From Stutzerimonas kunmingensis (lineage in GTDB: Bacteria > Pseudomonadota > Gammaproteobacteria > Pseudomonadales > Pseudomonadaceae), in NCBI RefSeq assembly GCF_014764705.1, contig NZ_JACXXG010000002.1, positions 124,001-188,000 on the forward strand: a DNA stretch of 64,000 nt. The letters are read 5' to 3'. The notes under the pieces were generated by a model. The model ran no database searches and was not told the DNA's origin. It saw only the letters and a list, made by a program, of their open reading frames with translations. Shown here piece after piece: positions 38,286-48,655 of this stretch. The position numbers were made by a program, and so were the translations under genes. Positions within the stretch are counted from its first letter, which is position 1, and each line of letters starts with the position of its first letter.

Positions 38286-40856
38286 TCAGAACGGCAGTTT
38301 GAGATCGGGTGCAACGTTGAGCAGCTGTGCGCGGAAAACGTCCTGAATGCGGCTGAGTTCTTCCTCGCTGTCGGCCTCGAAGCGCAGCACCAGAACCGGT
38401 GTGGTGTTCGAGGCGCGGATCAGGCCCCAGCCCTTGGGATAGTCGACCCGTACACCGTCGAGGGTGATCAGGTTGGCTTCGCCCCACTGAGCGTCACGTT
38501 GCAGGGCGTCCATGATGGTGAATTTGCTTTCCTCTGTCACCGTGATGTTGATCTCCGGTGTCGAGATATCGCAGGGGAACGCGGCGAACACCTGCTCGGC
38601 GTCACGCTTGTCCTGGCTGAGGATTTCCAGCAGGCGCGCGGCGCTGTAGATGCCGTCGTCGAAGCCGAACCAGCGTTCCTTGAAGAAGATGTGCCCGCTC
38701 ATTTCGCCAGCGAGCAGCGCACCGGACTCCTTCATCTTCTTCTTGATCAGCGAATGGCCGGTCTTCCACATCACCGGCCGGCCGCCGTAACCGCTGATCA
38801 GCGGAGTGAGGCGACGGGTGCATTTGACGTCGAAGATGATGTCGGCGCCGGGATTGCGCGATACCACATCCTTGGCGAAGAGCATCAGCAGGCGGTCGGC
38901 ATAGATCATTGTGCCGGCATTGGTCACCACGCCGACGCGGTCGCCGTCGCCGTCGAAGGCCAGACCGAGATCGGCCTTCTCCGACTTCACCTTGGCGATC
39001 AGGTCGACCAGGTTCTCGGGCTTGCCCGGATCCGGGTGGTGGTTGGGGAAGTTGCCGTCGACGTCGCAGTACAGCGGGACCACGGTGCAGCCCAGTGCTT
39101 CGATCATGCGCGGGGCGATGACGCCGGCGACGCCGTTGCCGCAGTCGACCACCACCTTCATCGGCTTGGCCATGGCGATGTCATTGCGAATCTGCTGGAA
39201 GTAGCGTTCCAGTACATCGACCTGCTCGACCTTGCCCACGCCGCTGGACAGGTCGTTGGTCTCGATGCGCTTGCGTAGGGTCTGGATCTGTTCGTTGGCC
39301 AGGGTGTCTCCGGCGATGACGATCTTGAAGCCGTTGTAGTCCGGCGGATTGTGGCTGCCGGTGAGCATCACGCCGGACTTGCCGGCGAGAATGTTGGCGG
39401 CGTAATAGAGCACCGGCGTCGGCACCATGCCGATATCGCTGACGTCGCAGCCGCTGTCGAGCAGACCTTGAATGAGATGCTGGACCAGTTCGGGACCAGA
39501 CAGGCGCCCGTCGCGGCCAACCGAAACGTTGGGTTCACCCTTGGCGAGGCTCTCGGACCCGATGGCGCGGCCGACCCAGTAGGCGGTCTCGGTAGTCAGG
39601 CTGTCGCCGACAACGCCACGGATGTCGTAGGCGCGGAAGATACTGGCGGGCAAATTCGGGGCTTTGGCACTGCTCATTGCGGGTTCTCGCTCCTTGGTGT
39701 CGAGGCCGAAGATGTCCTGGTCCTCGTCGAGAATATCGATGTCGAGAATATCGGTGTCCGGCAAACGCGGATCGACGTACTCGGTAGGTTTGGCGGGCCG
39801 AACGGCTGGAGCCGCGGCGGGTGCCTGAGTCGGAGCCGGTCCAGCTTGGCGGACAGGCAGTCGGACCATGTTCCTGGCCAGTGCGTCGAGGACCGGCAGG
39901 CTCAAGGCCGGTAATTGGATGGTCTTGCCGGTGGAGAGTTCCTGTAGCAGGCGGCTCATCTGCAACACGTCTTCGCGCAGCCTGCGCTGCTGGCCGCCGA
40001 GCACCAGCTGCAGACCGATCAGCACGCCGGCAATCGCCACCAGGGCGGCCGCGAGCAGGAGGAGCGGCATTAGGGTCAGCTGATCGATGGCACCGGGCAG
40101 GTAGGCCAGCTTCCAGTTGGCGTTGCCGCTGGCGAGGGTCAGTGCCGAAGCATTGTCGGCCGCGGTGCCGCGCTGCAACAGCACCTGTTCGGGTGCGCCG
40201 GAGAATTGCTGGGTCAGTCGCAGCTGGCCGGCTTCGTCGGGCAGCGTCGGGAGTGTCGCGAACAGGTGCTGGAGATCGCTGACCAGCAGCAGCGTGCCGC
40301 GAATCGCCTGCTCACCCTCGGCGCGCAGCGGAATCGCACTGTAGAGCAGCCAGCGGTTGTCGACCTTGTAGGCTTCCGGAGCTGCCGACTGGCCTGCTTC
40401 GACCCGCTGTAGCAGATCGAGCGCAGCGAAGTTCAGCGGGCCCGGGCGGCTGGTGTCCGGCACCACCCGGCCGCGTGGATTGAGGTGCGCGTCGACCACG
40501 CCGGGCAACTCCAGCAGGCGCTGTTCGGCTTCGCGTCTGAGCTCGGTGTCAGCACGGACGACGTCCACCAGGCGTTGCTGCTCCACCGCTGTCTGGGTAT
40601 CGGCACGCAGCCGCCGCAGCGCCTGCTGCAATGCGCTTGCCTGGCTCTGGCTCCAGGCCTCGGCGAGTTGTGTCTGTTGCTGCTGCTGAGCGCCCTGCTG
40701 ACCGAGCCAGATCAGCGCGGCGGCGGCGCCGAGCCCGATCAGGCTGGCTGCGAGGCCACCGAGCAATGGCTTGAGGGTGAAACCGCCACGCTTGCTGCGG
40801 GTGTCGGCCGGGTTCAGAACGCCTGAATCCTTGGCGGTGCGCTTGAAGAGTGCCAT
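38286..40856 (-). CDS. algC: Phosphomannomutase/phosphoglucomutase AlgC with long membrane N-terminal region
   Basis: The 856-residue frame joins two parts. Residues 394-856 are the classic 463-residue AlgC, starting MSSAKAPNLPASIFRAYDIR, with the phosphoserine loop GVMLTGSHNPP (Ser501), the metal site DGDGDRVG and the sugar loop GEMSGH. It interconverts 1- and 6-phosphates of mannose and glucose for alginate, LPS and rhamnolipid. Residues 1-393 have two membrane helices (about 32-50 and 264-285) around a periplasmic region, then a Pro/Ala-rich linker. An internal start at 39677 could also make the short form. Confidence 0.9.
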   Translation of the reverse strand: MALFKRTAKDSGVLNPADTRSKRGGFTLKPLLGGLAASLIGLGAAAALIWLGQQGAQQQQQTQLAEAWSQSQASALQQALRRLRADTQTAVEQQRLVDVVRADTELRREAEQRLLELPGVVDAHLNPRGRVVPDTSRPGPLNFAALDLLQRVEAGQSAAPEAYKVDNRWLLYSAIPLRAEGEQAIRGTLLLVSDLQHLFATLPTLPDEAGQLRLTQQFSGAPEQVLLQRGTAADNASALTLASGNANWKLAYLPGAIDQLTLMPLLLLAAALVAIAGVLIGLQLVLGGQQRRLREDVLQMSRLLQELSTGKTIQLPALSLPVLDALARNMVRLPVRQAGPAPTQAPAAAPAVRPAKPTEYVDPRLPDTDILDIDILDEDQDIFGLDTKEREPAMSSAKAPNLPASIFRAYDIRGVVGDSLTTETAYWVGRAIGSESLAKGEPNVSVGRDGRLSGPELVQHLIQGLLDSGCDVSDIGMVPTPVLYYAANILAGKSGVMLTGSHNPPDYNGFKIVIAGDTLANEQIQTLRKRIETNDLSSGVGKVEQVDVLERYFQQIRNDIAMAKPMKVVVDCGNGVAGVIAPRMIEALGCTVVPLYCDVDGNFPNHHPDPGKPENLVDLIAKVKSEKADLGLAFDGDGDRVGVVTNAGTMIYADRLLMLFAKDVVSRNPGADIIFDVKCTRRLTPLISGYGGRPVMWKTGHSLIKKKMKESGALLAGEMSGHIFFKERWFGFDDGIYSAARLLEILSQDKRDAEQVFAAFPCDISTPEINITVTEESKFTIMDALQRDAQWGEANLITLDGVRVDYPKGWGLIRASNTTPVLVLRFEADSEEELSRIQDVFRAQLLNVAPDLKLPF

Positions 40857-40900
40857 GAAGCTCCTCGAATCATCCTGAAAGGTAAGCGGTGCGCGGTGAC

Positions 40901-41356
40901 TCAGTGGCTGCCGGAGTGCCCGAAGCCGCCAGCGCCGCGGTCGCTGCTGTCGAAACTGTCGACCAGTTCGAAGCGGGCCTGTACCACCGGTACCAGCATC
41001 AGCTGCGCAATACGCTCGCCGACGGCGATGGTGAAGGCGCTCTGGCCGCGGTTCCAGCAGGACACCATCAATTCGCCCTGGTAGTCCGAGTCGATCAATC
41101 CGACCAGGTTGCCGAGCACGATGCCGTGCTTATGGCCCAGGCCCGAACGCGGCAGGATCAGCGCCGCAAGTCCCGGGTCGCCGATGTGGATGGCAATGCC
41201 GGTGGGAATCAGCAGCGTCTGGCCCGGCTCGAGCACCGTGTCGCTCTGCAGCATGGCGCGCAGGTCGAGGCCGGCAGAGCCCGGTGTCGCATATTCGGGA
41301 AGGGGGAAGTCTTGGCCGAGGCGAGGGTCGAGAATCTTGGCTTGGAGTGCGTGCAT
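40901..41356 (-). CDS. dut: dUTP diphosphatase
   Basis: From the ATG at 41356 the protein has 151 residues with all five dUTPase motifs: [39 protein letters not shown] and the C-terminal [10 protein letters not shown]. It hydrolyses dUTP to dUMP, keeping uracil out of DNA. The start is 1 bp from the end of coaBC, as in E. coli and Pseudomonas. Confidence 0.96.
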   Translation of the reverse strand: MHALQAKILDPRLGQDFPLPEYATPGSAGLDLRAMLQSDTVLEPGQTLLIPTGIAIHIGDPGLAALILPRSGLGHKHGIVLGNLVGLIDSDYQGELMVSCWNRGQSAFTIAVGERIAQLMLVPVVQARFELVDSFDSSDRGAGGFGHSGSH

Positions 41357-41357
41357 G

Positions 41358-42566
41358 TCAGGACTCTTTGTAGCGGTCGGCGATGAAGGCCACCAGCGCG
41401 CGGGCGATATGTCCCTTGCTGGCCTGGCCGAAACGGGTTTCATGTTGCTGGCGGTCGATCACGCTGACGGCGTTGTCTTCGCTGTTGAAGCCGATACTGG
41501 GGTTGGCCACGTCATTGGCGACGATCAGATCGAGATTCTTGTCGCGCAGCTTGCGCGTGGCGTACTCCAGCAGATTCTCGGTTTCTGCGGCGAAACCGAC
41601 GCAGAACGGGCGGTCCGCTCGGCTGGCCAGCGTGGCGAGGATGTCCGGGTTGCGCACCATCTGCAGCAGCAGGCCGTCGCCGGTCGTGGGGTCTTTCTTC
41701 AGTTTGTGTGGTGCCACCACTTCCGGGCGGTAGTCGGCTACCGCCGCAGCGGCAACAAGAATGTCGCAGGGCATCGCCGCTTCGCACGCGGCGAGCATGT
41801 CGCGGGCGCTGACCACGTCGATGCGCTGCACGCGATCGGGCGTCGGCAGAAACACCGGGCCGGTCACCAGCGTCACTCGCGCGCCGGCTTCGGCGGCCGC
41901 TTCGGCCAGAGCGAAGCCCATCTTGCCGGAGCTGTGGTTGGTGATGTAGCGAACCGGGTCGATGTTTTCCTGGGTCGGACCTGCGGTGATCAGCAGGTGC
42001 TTGCCCGTCAGCAGACCGGTCGCGAAGCAGTCCGCGGCGGCCTGGGCGAGTTCGTCGGCCTCGAGCATGCGGCCCATGCCGACGTCGCCGCAGGCCTGGC
42101 TGCCGGAACCGGGTCCGAACAGACGAATGCCGCGTTCGAGCAGCAGTTCGCGATTGGCCTGAGTGGCCGGATCGGCCCACATGGCCTGGTTCATGGCCGG
42201 TGCCAGCGCGACCGGGGCGTTGGTCGCCAGCACCACGGTAGTCAGCAGATCATTGGCGACGCCTTGGGCCAGGCGTGCCATGAGGTCGGCGGTGGCCGGC
42301 GCGATCAACACCAGGTCGGCCCAGCGCGCCAGTTCGATGTGACCCATCGCCGCTTCGGCGGCGGGGTCGAGCAGGTCCAGATGAACCGGGTGGCCGGAGA
42401 GCGCCTGCAGGGTAAGAGGCGTGATGAACTCACGTCCGCCCTGGGTCATAACAACCCGGACTTCGGCACCGTGGTCGCGCAGGCGACGGACCAGTTCGGC
42501 GCTCTTGTAAGCGGCGATGCCGCCGCCGACGCCCAGGACGATGCGTTTACGATACAGCCGCTGCAT
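41358..42566 (-). CDS. coaBC: Bifunctional phosphopantothenoylcysteine decarboxylase/synthetase
   Basis: The 402-residue protein has an N-terminal flavoprotein decarboxylase (Coa[21 protein letters not shown], residues 8-27, with the APAMNQAMW substrate motif near 138) and a C-terminal synthetase (Coa[21 protein letters not shown] near 190, [15 protein letters not shown]). It makes 4'-phosphopantetheine for coenzyme A. It is immediately followed by dut and divergent from radC. Confidence 0.96.
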   Translation of the reverse strand: MQRLYRKRIVLGVGGGIAAYKSAELVRRLRDHGAEVRVVMTQGGREFITPLTLQALSGHPVHLDLLDPAAEAAMGHIELARWADLVLIAPATADLMARLAQGVANDLLTTVVLATNAPVALAPAMNQAMWADPATQANRELLLERGIRLFGPGSGSQACGDVGMGRMLEADELAQAAADCFATGLLTGKHLLITAGPTQENIDPVRYITNHSSGKMGFALAEAAAEAGARVTLVTGPVFLPTPDRVQRIDVVSARDMLAACEAAMPCDILVAAAAVADYRPEVVAPHKLKKDPTTGDGLLLQMVRNPDILATLASRADRPFCVGFAAETENLLEYATRKLRDKNLDLIVANDVANPSIGFNSEDNAVSVIDRQQHETRFGQASKGHIARALVAFIADRYKES

Positions 42567-42704
42567 AGGCCTGCCTTGTTATCTCGTAGGGACTCTCCGG
42601 AGTGAGAACCAGGTCAGAACACGCCCGATACCCCGGAAAAATGACGGGCTAAGATAGCACAGCGCCCACAGCGGAAAAGTGGGCTTGCTCGACAGGGAGA
42701 GGAC

Positions 42705-43379
42705 ATGAGCATACGTGACTGGCCGGCGGCGGAGCGGCCGCGGGAAAAGCTACTCGAACAGGGCGCTGCCGCGCTTTCCGATGCCGAATTGCTGGCGATA
42801 TTCCTGCGCACCGGGGTCGCCGGCAAAAGCGCGGTGGACCTCGCCCGCCATCTGCTCGCCGAGTTCGGCAGCCTGCGGGCGTTGCTGGAGGCGGAGCTCG
42901 ATCAGTTCAGCGCGCACCTGGGCCTGGGGCCGGCGAAATTTGCCCAGCTGCAGGCGGTGCTGGAGATGGGCCGCCGGCATCTGGCCGAGCGGCTGCGCCG
43001 CGATTCGGCACTGGAGTCGCCGCAGGCGGTACGCGACTACCTCAAGGCGCGGCTGCGGCATGAGCAGCACGAACTGTTCGGCTGCCTGTTTCTCGACTCC
43101 AAGCATCGCGTGCTGGCCTTCGAGGTGTTGTTCCACGGCACCATCGATGGCGCCAGCGTCTACCCGCGGCAAGTGGTTAAACGTGCCCTTGCGCAGAATG
43201 CGGCGGCGGTCATCCTCACGCACAACCATCCATCGGGCGTGGCCGAGCCGAGTCAGGCGGATCGTCAGCTGACCCTGAGGCTGAAAGAAGCGCTGGCACT
43301 GGTCGATGTGCGGGTGCTCGATCACTTCATCGTCGGGGACGGCGAGCCCCTGTCGATGGCCGAATACGGCTGGATGTGA
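42705..43379 (+). CDS. radC: RadC-family JAB-domain protein
   Basis: The 224-residue protein starts [20 protein letters not shown] after a strong GGAGAGG site. It has an N-terminal helix-hairpin-helix-like region and a JAMM metal motif [20 protein letters not shown] near residue 169. Despite the name, a role in DNA repair is unproven for the family. The neighbouring dut and coaBC order is conserved. Confidence 0.94.
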   Translation: MSIRDWPAAERPREKLLEQGAAALSDAELLAIFLRTGVAGKSAVDLARHLLAEFGSLRALLEAELDQFSAHLGLGPAKFAQLQAVLEMGRRHLAERLRRDSALESPQAVRDYLKARLRHEQHELFGCLFLDSKHRVLAFEVLFHGTIDGASVYPRQVVKRALAQNAAAVILTHNHPSGVAEPSQADRQLTLRLKEALALVDVRVLDHFIVGDGEPLSMAEYGWM

Positions 43380-43382
43380 GTG

Positions 43383-44726
43383 CTACGCCAGCAGCGGCAC
43401 CAGCAGCAGTGGGCCGAGCACCAACAGCACGAAACGGCCGTTCCAACCGAAGGCGATGCGCCACGGCGATAATTGCGCGTGGCGCGCCAGCATCAGTGCC
43501 GAAGGGCCATAGGGCGACAGCAGCATGGCCAGCGAAAAGCCGATCAGCAGCGCCACTGCCGGCTGCATGATCGCAACGCCGTGTCCGGCCAGCTGCGCGA
43601 GCAGTGCGGCGCACAGGCTCAGGGAGATGATTGGCGCGACACCGAGCAGGGCCAGGGCGATGATCGCCAGCATGCCGGCACTGCCAAGACCGAACAGCGC
43701 CAGCGGCGTGCTGCTGAAGTGGCTGGCGAGTCGTTCGACCGGGATCAGCACGGCCGTAAGTCCGCCAAGCAGTGCCGAGCAGGCGAAGATGAAGGTTTCG
43801 TTGCGCATGCCGGCCAGGGTGTCGCGTACTTCGACATAGGCCGTAGTCGGCGATCCACCCTGATACAGCAGCAGCCCGACCACCGCGAGCGGCACCAGCA
43901 GCATGGCGGCCTGGGTCGCCGACAGTGGGGTCAGGCTGGCCAGCAGCGCGATCAACAGGATGCCGAGCAAGCTGCCGTATAGCAGGTTGCGCAGCCCCTT
44001 TGCCGACCCGGTAGCGCTCGAGCCACGTGCCGGGGCAGCGGTCTCCCGCAACTGCCGCAGACGATGGTTTTCCATCGGCCAGCCCACCAAAAGCAGGATT
44101 GCCCCGCAGACCAAGCCGAATGGCAGCAGCGCGCTCCAGCTCAGTCCCGGCAACTCGCGGGTGAGGATCGCCACCGCCACGCTGGTCGGTGCCAGCAAGG
44201 GCACCAGGGCGAAGCCGCGCAGGGCTGTCACCATCACGCCCCTGGCGCCCTCGCGGCGCTGGCTCGGGCTATGCGACTGCCGATCCAGATAACGTTCCAG
44301 TGAACCGCAGACCAGATTGAGCATGCCGAAACTCAGCACCGAGCTGATCGCAAAGGTGCTGAACAGGTAGCTTGGATAGAGGCTTGTACGGGGTAGCCGC
44401 AGTAAGAGCCGATGCAGCTCGCCGAGCTGCGGCATCCGCTTGACCGCGCAATGGGCAAGCCCGAGCGCGCCGATGAACGCGCCGTAGTAGGCCGCGGCGC
44501 CGAGCATCCGCTGGGTCTGCTGCCAGTCGGGGTCACGGAGCAGTGCCCAGTAGGCGAACAGCCCCAGCGTGACCAGCCCGAGCCGGCGCGGATAGGGCAT
44601 CAGCGAGCGCCAGTGCCAGGCGAAGAAAAGCACCAGCAGCGCACCACTGATCACGCTCGGCAACTGCAGGCGCGTTACCAGCGCGAATAGCTCGCAGACG
44701 AGCGCCAGCGGGAGCAGGGCAAGCAT
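43383..44726 (-). CDS. Unknown polytopic membrane protein
   Basis: I do not recognise this 447-residue protein. It is almost entirely hydrophobic with about 11-12 membrane helices and few charged loops (for example SLERYLDRQSHSPSQRREGA near 140). Repeated features such as FSLAMLLSPYGPSALMLARH near 400 recall transporters of the DctM or CitMHS type, but I cannot assign a family. It is 3 bp downstream of a hotdog thioesterase gene and probably co-transcribed. It ends 3 bp from radC. Confidence 0.7.
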   Translation of the reverse strand: MLALLPLALVCELFALVTRLQLPSVISGALLVLFFAWHWRSLMPYPRRLGLVTLGLFAYWALLRDPDWQQTQRMLGAAAYYGAFIGALGLAHCAVKRMPQLGELHRLLLRLPRTSLYPSYLFSTFAISSVLSFGMLNLVCGSLERYLDRQSHSPSQRREGARGVMVTALRGFALVPLLAPTSVAVAILTRELPGLSWSALLPFGLVCGAILLLVGWPMENHRLRQLRETAAPARGSSATGSAKGLRNLLYGSLLGILLIALLASLTPLSATQAAMLLVPLAVVGLLLYQGGSPTTAYVEVRDTLAGMRNETFIFACSALLGGLTAVLIPVERLASHFSSTPLALFGLGSAGMLAIIALALLGVAPIISLSLCAALLAQLAGHGVAIMQPAVALLIGFSLAMLLSPYGPSALMLARHAQLSPWRIAFGWNGRFVLLVLGPLLLVPLLA

Positions 44727-44729
44727 CGC

Positions 44730-45173
44730 TCAGGGCAGCTCGCTGCGCAGTTTGCCGCGCTTGTATACGCCTTCGCCGAAGGCCAGCAAGTGGCCCTTCT
44801 CGTCCAGCAGGTCGCAGCTGGCCATGAACACCTTGTGCCCGGCGGAGCGGCAGACTGCGACAGCTCGGATGCGGCTGCCGACTGGTGCCGGTGCGCTGAA
44901 GTTGACGTTCATCGACAGCGTGGTCGCCACGCGGCGCTGTTCCGGCTGTTCCACCCAGGTTCCGCAGAGGCCCATCGCCACGTCCAGCAGGGTCGCTGTG
45001 ACGCCGCCGTGCAGGTTGCTGGCGTTGTTCAGGTGGCGCGGCAACAACAGCAGTTCGACCACCGCGCGCTCCGGGCCGTACTCCTTGAGCTGGCAACCGA
45101 GGTCCTGGAAGAGCCCGGTCAACGAGCTTTCGACCTGTTGCAGTGTGGCGGCGGGATAGGGCTGATCGGACAT
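44730..45173 (-). CDS. PaaI-type hotdog-fold thioesterase
   Basis: From the ATG at 45173 the protein has 147 residues. The hotdog signature HLNNASNLHGGVTATLLDVA near residue 46 has the His-Gly-Gly of PaaI-type acyl-CoA thioesterases, followed by RRVATTLSMNVNFSAPAPVG. Longer readings overlap the divergent dehydrogenase gene. The acyl substrate cannot be read from sequence; the divergent 3-hydroxyacyl-CoA dehydrogenase suggests an acyl-CoA pathway. Confidence 0.85.
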   Translation of the reverse strand: MSDQPYPAATLQQVESSLTGLFQDLGCQLKEYGPERAVVELLLLPRHLNNASNLHGGVTATLLDVAMGLCGTWVEQPEQRRVATTLSMNVNFSAPAPVGSRIRAVAVCRSAGHKVFMASCDLLDEKGHLLAFGEGVYKRGKLRSELP

Positions 45174-45292
45174 GAGCGAGTGGGTTCGGCGGCTGACTTG
45201 CGCTGGAGATTGGCAGTCTTTACGCTCATGGTCAATTCGATGGAATCGTGTTCCGCACTGCGGAATATCGCATTGCTCGTTAGGAGGTTTGC

Positions 45293-46816
45293 ATGTTTGA
45301 GCGTATCGGCATCGTCGGCGCGGGCGCCATGGGCCGCGGGATCGCGCAGTTGTTCGCCAGCGCCGGCAAGCAGGTCTGGTTGCACGATGCACGCAGCGCG
45401 TCGATCAGCGAGGCGCTGCGCTTCAACCGCGAGCTGCTAGAACGCGGCGTGGCCAAGGGGCGGCTGAGCGTCGCCGAGCTGGACGCCACGCTGGCCCGAA
45501 TGCAGGCGGCGCCTGCGCTGGCCGATCTGTCCGGCTGCGATCTGGTGATCGAGGCGATCGTCGAGAATCTCAAGGCCAAGCAGGCGTTGTTCATCGAGCT
45601 GGAGTCCTTGCTCGCCGAGGACACGGTGCTGGCGACCAACACCTCATCGCTTTCCGTCACACGCATCGCTGCTGCCTGCCAGCATCCAGAGCGGGTGGCG
45701 GGTTTTCACTTCTTCAACCCGGTGCCGTTGATGAAGCTGGTGGAAGTGGTGCGCGGTGAGCGCAGCGATCCGCAGGTCATCGAGCGGCTGGTCAAACTGG
45801 CCGAAGAGGCTGGGCATTTTCCGGCAATCACGCCGGATACTCCCGGCTTTCTGGTCAACCACGCCGGTCGCGCCTACAGCACCGAGGCGCAGCGCATCCT
45901 TGCCGAGGGTATCGCCGATGCCGAGCAGATCGACCGCATCCTGCGCGACGGCCCGGGCTTTCGCATGGGGCCGTTCGAGCTGTTCGATCTCACCGGGCTG
46001 GATATTTCCCATGCGGTGATGGAGTCGGTGTATCAGCAGTTCTATCAGGACCCGCGCTATACACCGTCCTACCAGGCGGCGCAGCGGGTCGCCGCGGGGT
46101 TGCTCGGACGCAAGACCGGACAGGGTTACTACCGCTACGAGAACGGCCAGCAGATCCGCACGCCGGAGCTGCAATGGCGGCCGATAGTCGTCGAGCGCCC
46201 GTTCTGGCTGGACAGTCAGGATGCCGAGCTGCGTGGCCGGCTGGCGGCGTTGTTGTGCGGGGCCGGTACCCAGCTGGAAACCGGTGAGGCGCCGTCTGAG
46301 CGCGCCATCTGCCTGATCACCCCGCTGGGCGAGGATGCCAGCACGATGATCGCCAGGCTTGATCTGCCCGCCACCCGCAGTATCGCCTTCGACCTGTTCG
46401 CCGACTTCGATCGGCGCCGGGTACTGATGCGCCAACCGGCGCTCGACCCCGCGCTCGAAGCACAGGCGCAACAGGCCCTGAGTCACGATGGCGTGCCGGT
46501 GGAGGTGATCAACGACTCGCCCGGTTTCGTCAGTCAGCGGGTGGTGGCTAGCATCGTCAATCTCGGTTGCGAGATCGCGCAGAAGGGCATTGCCGACCCG
46601 CAGATACTCGACCGCGCAATCACCCTGGCGCTGGGCTATCCGAAAGGGCCGCTGGGCTTTGCCGAGCATTACGGTGCGGGACGAATTCTCGCCATCCTTG
46701 AGGCGATGCAGGGTTGCTATGGCGGCGAGGCACGTTATCGCCCCAGTCCCTGGCTGCGCCGGCGCGTGCGGTTGTGCCTGCCGCTGACCGCGCCTGATCG
46801 TCCGGTCGCCGGCTGA
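45293..46816 (+). CDS. 3-Hydroxyacyl-CoA dehydrogenase (PaaH-like)
   Basis: The 507-residue protein has an N-terminal NAD-binding fold (IGIVGAGAMGRGIAQLFA, residues 5-22), the ATNTSSLSVTRIA and HFFNPVPLMKLVEVV motifs of the family, and two copies of the C-terminal dimerisation domain (about 190-285 and 400-495). That two-copy layout is typical of PaaH/PaaC, which oxidises 3-hydroxyadipyl-CoA in phenylacetate breakdown, but no other paa gene is present. A more general role in acyl-CoA oxidation is equally possible. Confidence 0.87.
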   Translation: MFERIGIVGAGAMGRGIAQLFASAGKQVWLHDARSASISEALRFNRELLERGVAKGRLSVAELDATLARMQAAPALADLSGCDLVIEAIVENLKAKQALFIELESLLAEDTVLATNTSSLSVTRIAAACQHPERVAGFHFFNPVPLMKLVEVVRGERSDPQVIERLVKLAEEAGHFPAITPDTPGFLVNHAGRAYSTEAQRILAEGIADAEQIDRILRDGPGFRMGPFELFDLTGLDISHAVMESVYQQFYQDPRYTPSYQAAQRVAAGLLGRKTGQGYYRYENGQQIRTPELQWRPIVVERPFWLDSQDAELRGRLAALLCGAGTQLETGEAPSERAICLITPLGEDASTMIARLDLPATRSIAFDLFADFDRRRVLMRQPALDPALEAQAQQALSHDGVPVEVINDSPGFVSQRVVASIVNLGCEIAQKGIADPQILDRAITLALGYPKGPLGFAEHYGAGRILAILEAMQGCYGGEARYRPSPWLRRRVRLCLPLTAPDRPVAG

Positions 46817-46986
46817 CGACCGACGGTGACTCGAGATGAGGTGGATCGCTTCAGTTTGTGCGGCGGCGGCCGTTAAGACTGGGGTGAGCCTCCGATGACG
46901 GCACGTTGCTACTAAGGCACTACTGTTCTTTATTGGAGGGTATGCGTACAACGTCGGATCGATCCGACAAGAACAAGAGGCCGACC

Positions 46987-48552
46987 ATGAGCCCCGCCAA
47001 CCGCCACCCCAAGGCCGCCGTGTTCCATGCCGTGTTGATCATCGGTCTGCTGCTCGTGCATTACTGGCTGGCACCGCCCCTGCTTGTGACCGGTGCGCTG
47101 CTGATGGTGGCGGCGCTTTGGCCCTGGTTCACCTCGTGGGGTGTGGTGGCCGGCGGCGCCCCGCCAGCCGACGGGGCGCCGCAGAGCTTCGCGGAGCTGA
47201 CCAAGAATCTCTCGCGCAGTACCTGCCACAACGCCCTGTCTGCTGCCCAGGTTGCCTTCAGCGCCGAGCAGCTGGCCATCCGCCTGAAGTCGCAGCTGCA
47301 GGCTGTCAGCGAAATTGCCAATGGTGCCCAGGCTATCGCCGCCACCGAGCAGGATAGCGCCGAGCGGGCCCGCCACACACTGGATGCCGCGCAAGCGGTG
47401 CGCGAGCGCAGCGATACCGGGCAAGCCGAACTGCAGCGCGCCATCGAACGCATGCAACAGCTGAGTGCTCAGACCCACGCCAGCCGCGAGCTGATTGACG
47501 GGCTTTCGGCGCGGACGGAGGAAATCCGCCGCATTACCGACGTGATCCAGTCCATTGCCAGCCAGACCAACCTGCTGGCTCTCAACGCAGCCATCGAGGC
47601 CGCCCGTGCCGGTGAGGCCGGCCGCGGCTTTGCCGTGGTCGCCGACGAAGTACGCAGTCTGGCGGCGCGCACCTCCAGCGCTACCGAGGAGGTCGGTCGC
47701 ATGGTGGCCGACATCCGCGAGCAAAGCGAAGCAGTGGTCAGCTATATCCAGCGCCAGGGCAACGAGCTGGACGCCGCGGCCGAGCAGATCGCGACCACCG
47801 GTGAGCAGCTCAGCGGAATCGCCGAACTGGCCGGCAGCGTCGAAAGCCAGGTCGAGCAGATCACCACAGGCACCGCCGACAACCATCAGCGCCTGACCGG
47901 ACAGTTCGTCGCCCTCGATCAGCTGCGTACCGATGCCCTGGACAGCGAGGAGCAGACCCGCCAGCTCGAGCTGGCGGCGGAACGCCTGGTGGCTCAGGCC
48001 GAGAGCGCCAGCGAGCAACTGGCCGAGGTCCAGCTCGACGATTATCACCAGACCATGTTCGACCTGGCTCGTCAGGGGGCTGCGGCCATCAGCGCGCGTT
48101 TCGAGGCCGATATCCAGGCCGGCCGCATCAGTCTCGATGACCTGTTCGACCGCAATTACCGGGCGCAGGCCAATACCGATCCGGTGAAGTATCAGACCCG
48201 CTTCGACCGCTATGCCGACGAGGTTTTGCCGGCGATTCAGGAGCCGGTGCTGCAGAAGCATGCCGCATTGGTCTACGCCATCGCCACGACGCCGGAGGGC
48301 TACGTGCCGACCCACAACCGCGCGTTCAGCCAGCCACCGGTGGGCAACCCGGAAATAGACCGGGTCAAGAGCCGTAGCAAGCGCCTGTTCAACGACCGCA
48401 CCGGCGGGCGCTGCGGCAGTCATCAGCGCCGCCTGCTGTTGCAGACCTACAGTCGCGATACCGGGGAGCTGATGCATGACCTGTCCGTGCCAATCATGGT
48501 CGGTGGGCGTCACTGGGGCGGCTTGCGGCTGGGCTATCGTCCCGAGCAATAG
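46987..48552 (+). CDS. Methyl-accepting chemotaxis protein with C-terminal extra domain
   Basis: The ATG at 46987 has AAGAGG 6 nt upstream and gives 521 residues; a start at 46942 is possible but its GGAGGG lies too close. Two short membrane helices (about 13-30 and 32-48) have almost no periplasmic loop. The signalling hairpin tip [20 protein letters not shown] and [20 protein letters not shown] lies near residue 180. After it comes a domain of about 165 residues ending [20 protein letters not shown], which looks like a Cache/PAS-type sensor placed at the cytoplasmic C-terminus. No che genes are nearby. Confidence 0.85.
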   Translation: MSPANRHPKAAVFHAVLIIGLLLVHYWLAPPLLVTGALLMVAALWPWFTSWGVVAGGAPPADGAPQSFAELTKNLSRSTCHNALSAAQVAFSAEQLAIRLKSQLQAVSEIANGAQAIAATEQDSAERARHTLDAAQAVRERSDTGQAELQRAIERMQQLSAQTHASRELIDGLSARTEEIRRITDVIQSIASQTNLLALNAAIEAARAGEAGRGFAVVADEVRSLAARTSSATEEVGRMVADIREQSEAVVSYIQRQGNELDAAAEQIATTGEQLSGIAELAGSVESQVEQITTGTADNHQRLTGQFVALDQLRTDALDSEEQTRQLELAAERLVAQAESASEQLAEVQLDDYHQTMFDLARQGAAAISARFEADIQAGRISLDDLFDRNYRAQANTDPVKYQTRFDRYADEVLPAIQEPVLQKHAALVYAIATTPEGYVPTHNRAFSQPPVGNPEIDRVKSRSKRLFNDRTGGRCGSHQRRLLLQTYSRDTGELMHDLSVPIMVGGRHWGGLRLGYRPEQ

Positions 48553-48655
48553 CCCGGCAACCACCGATGTTGGCGCGATCGCCCTGTGTCCGGCGGCGCT
48601 CCAGTCGCTGCGACCGGCTAAGCTTGGTGAGACGCGACTTCCGGAGATGCCGCCA

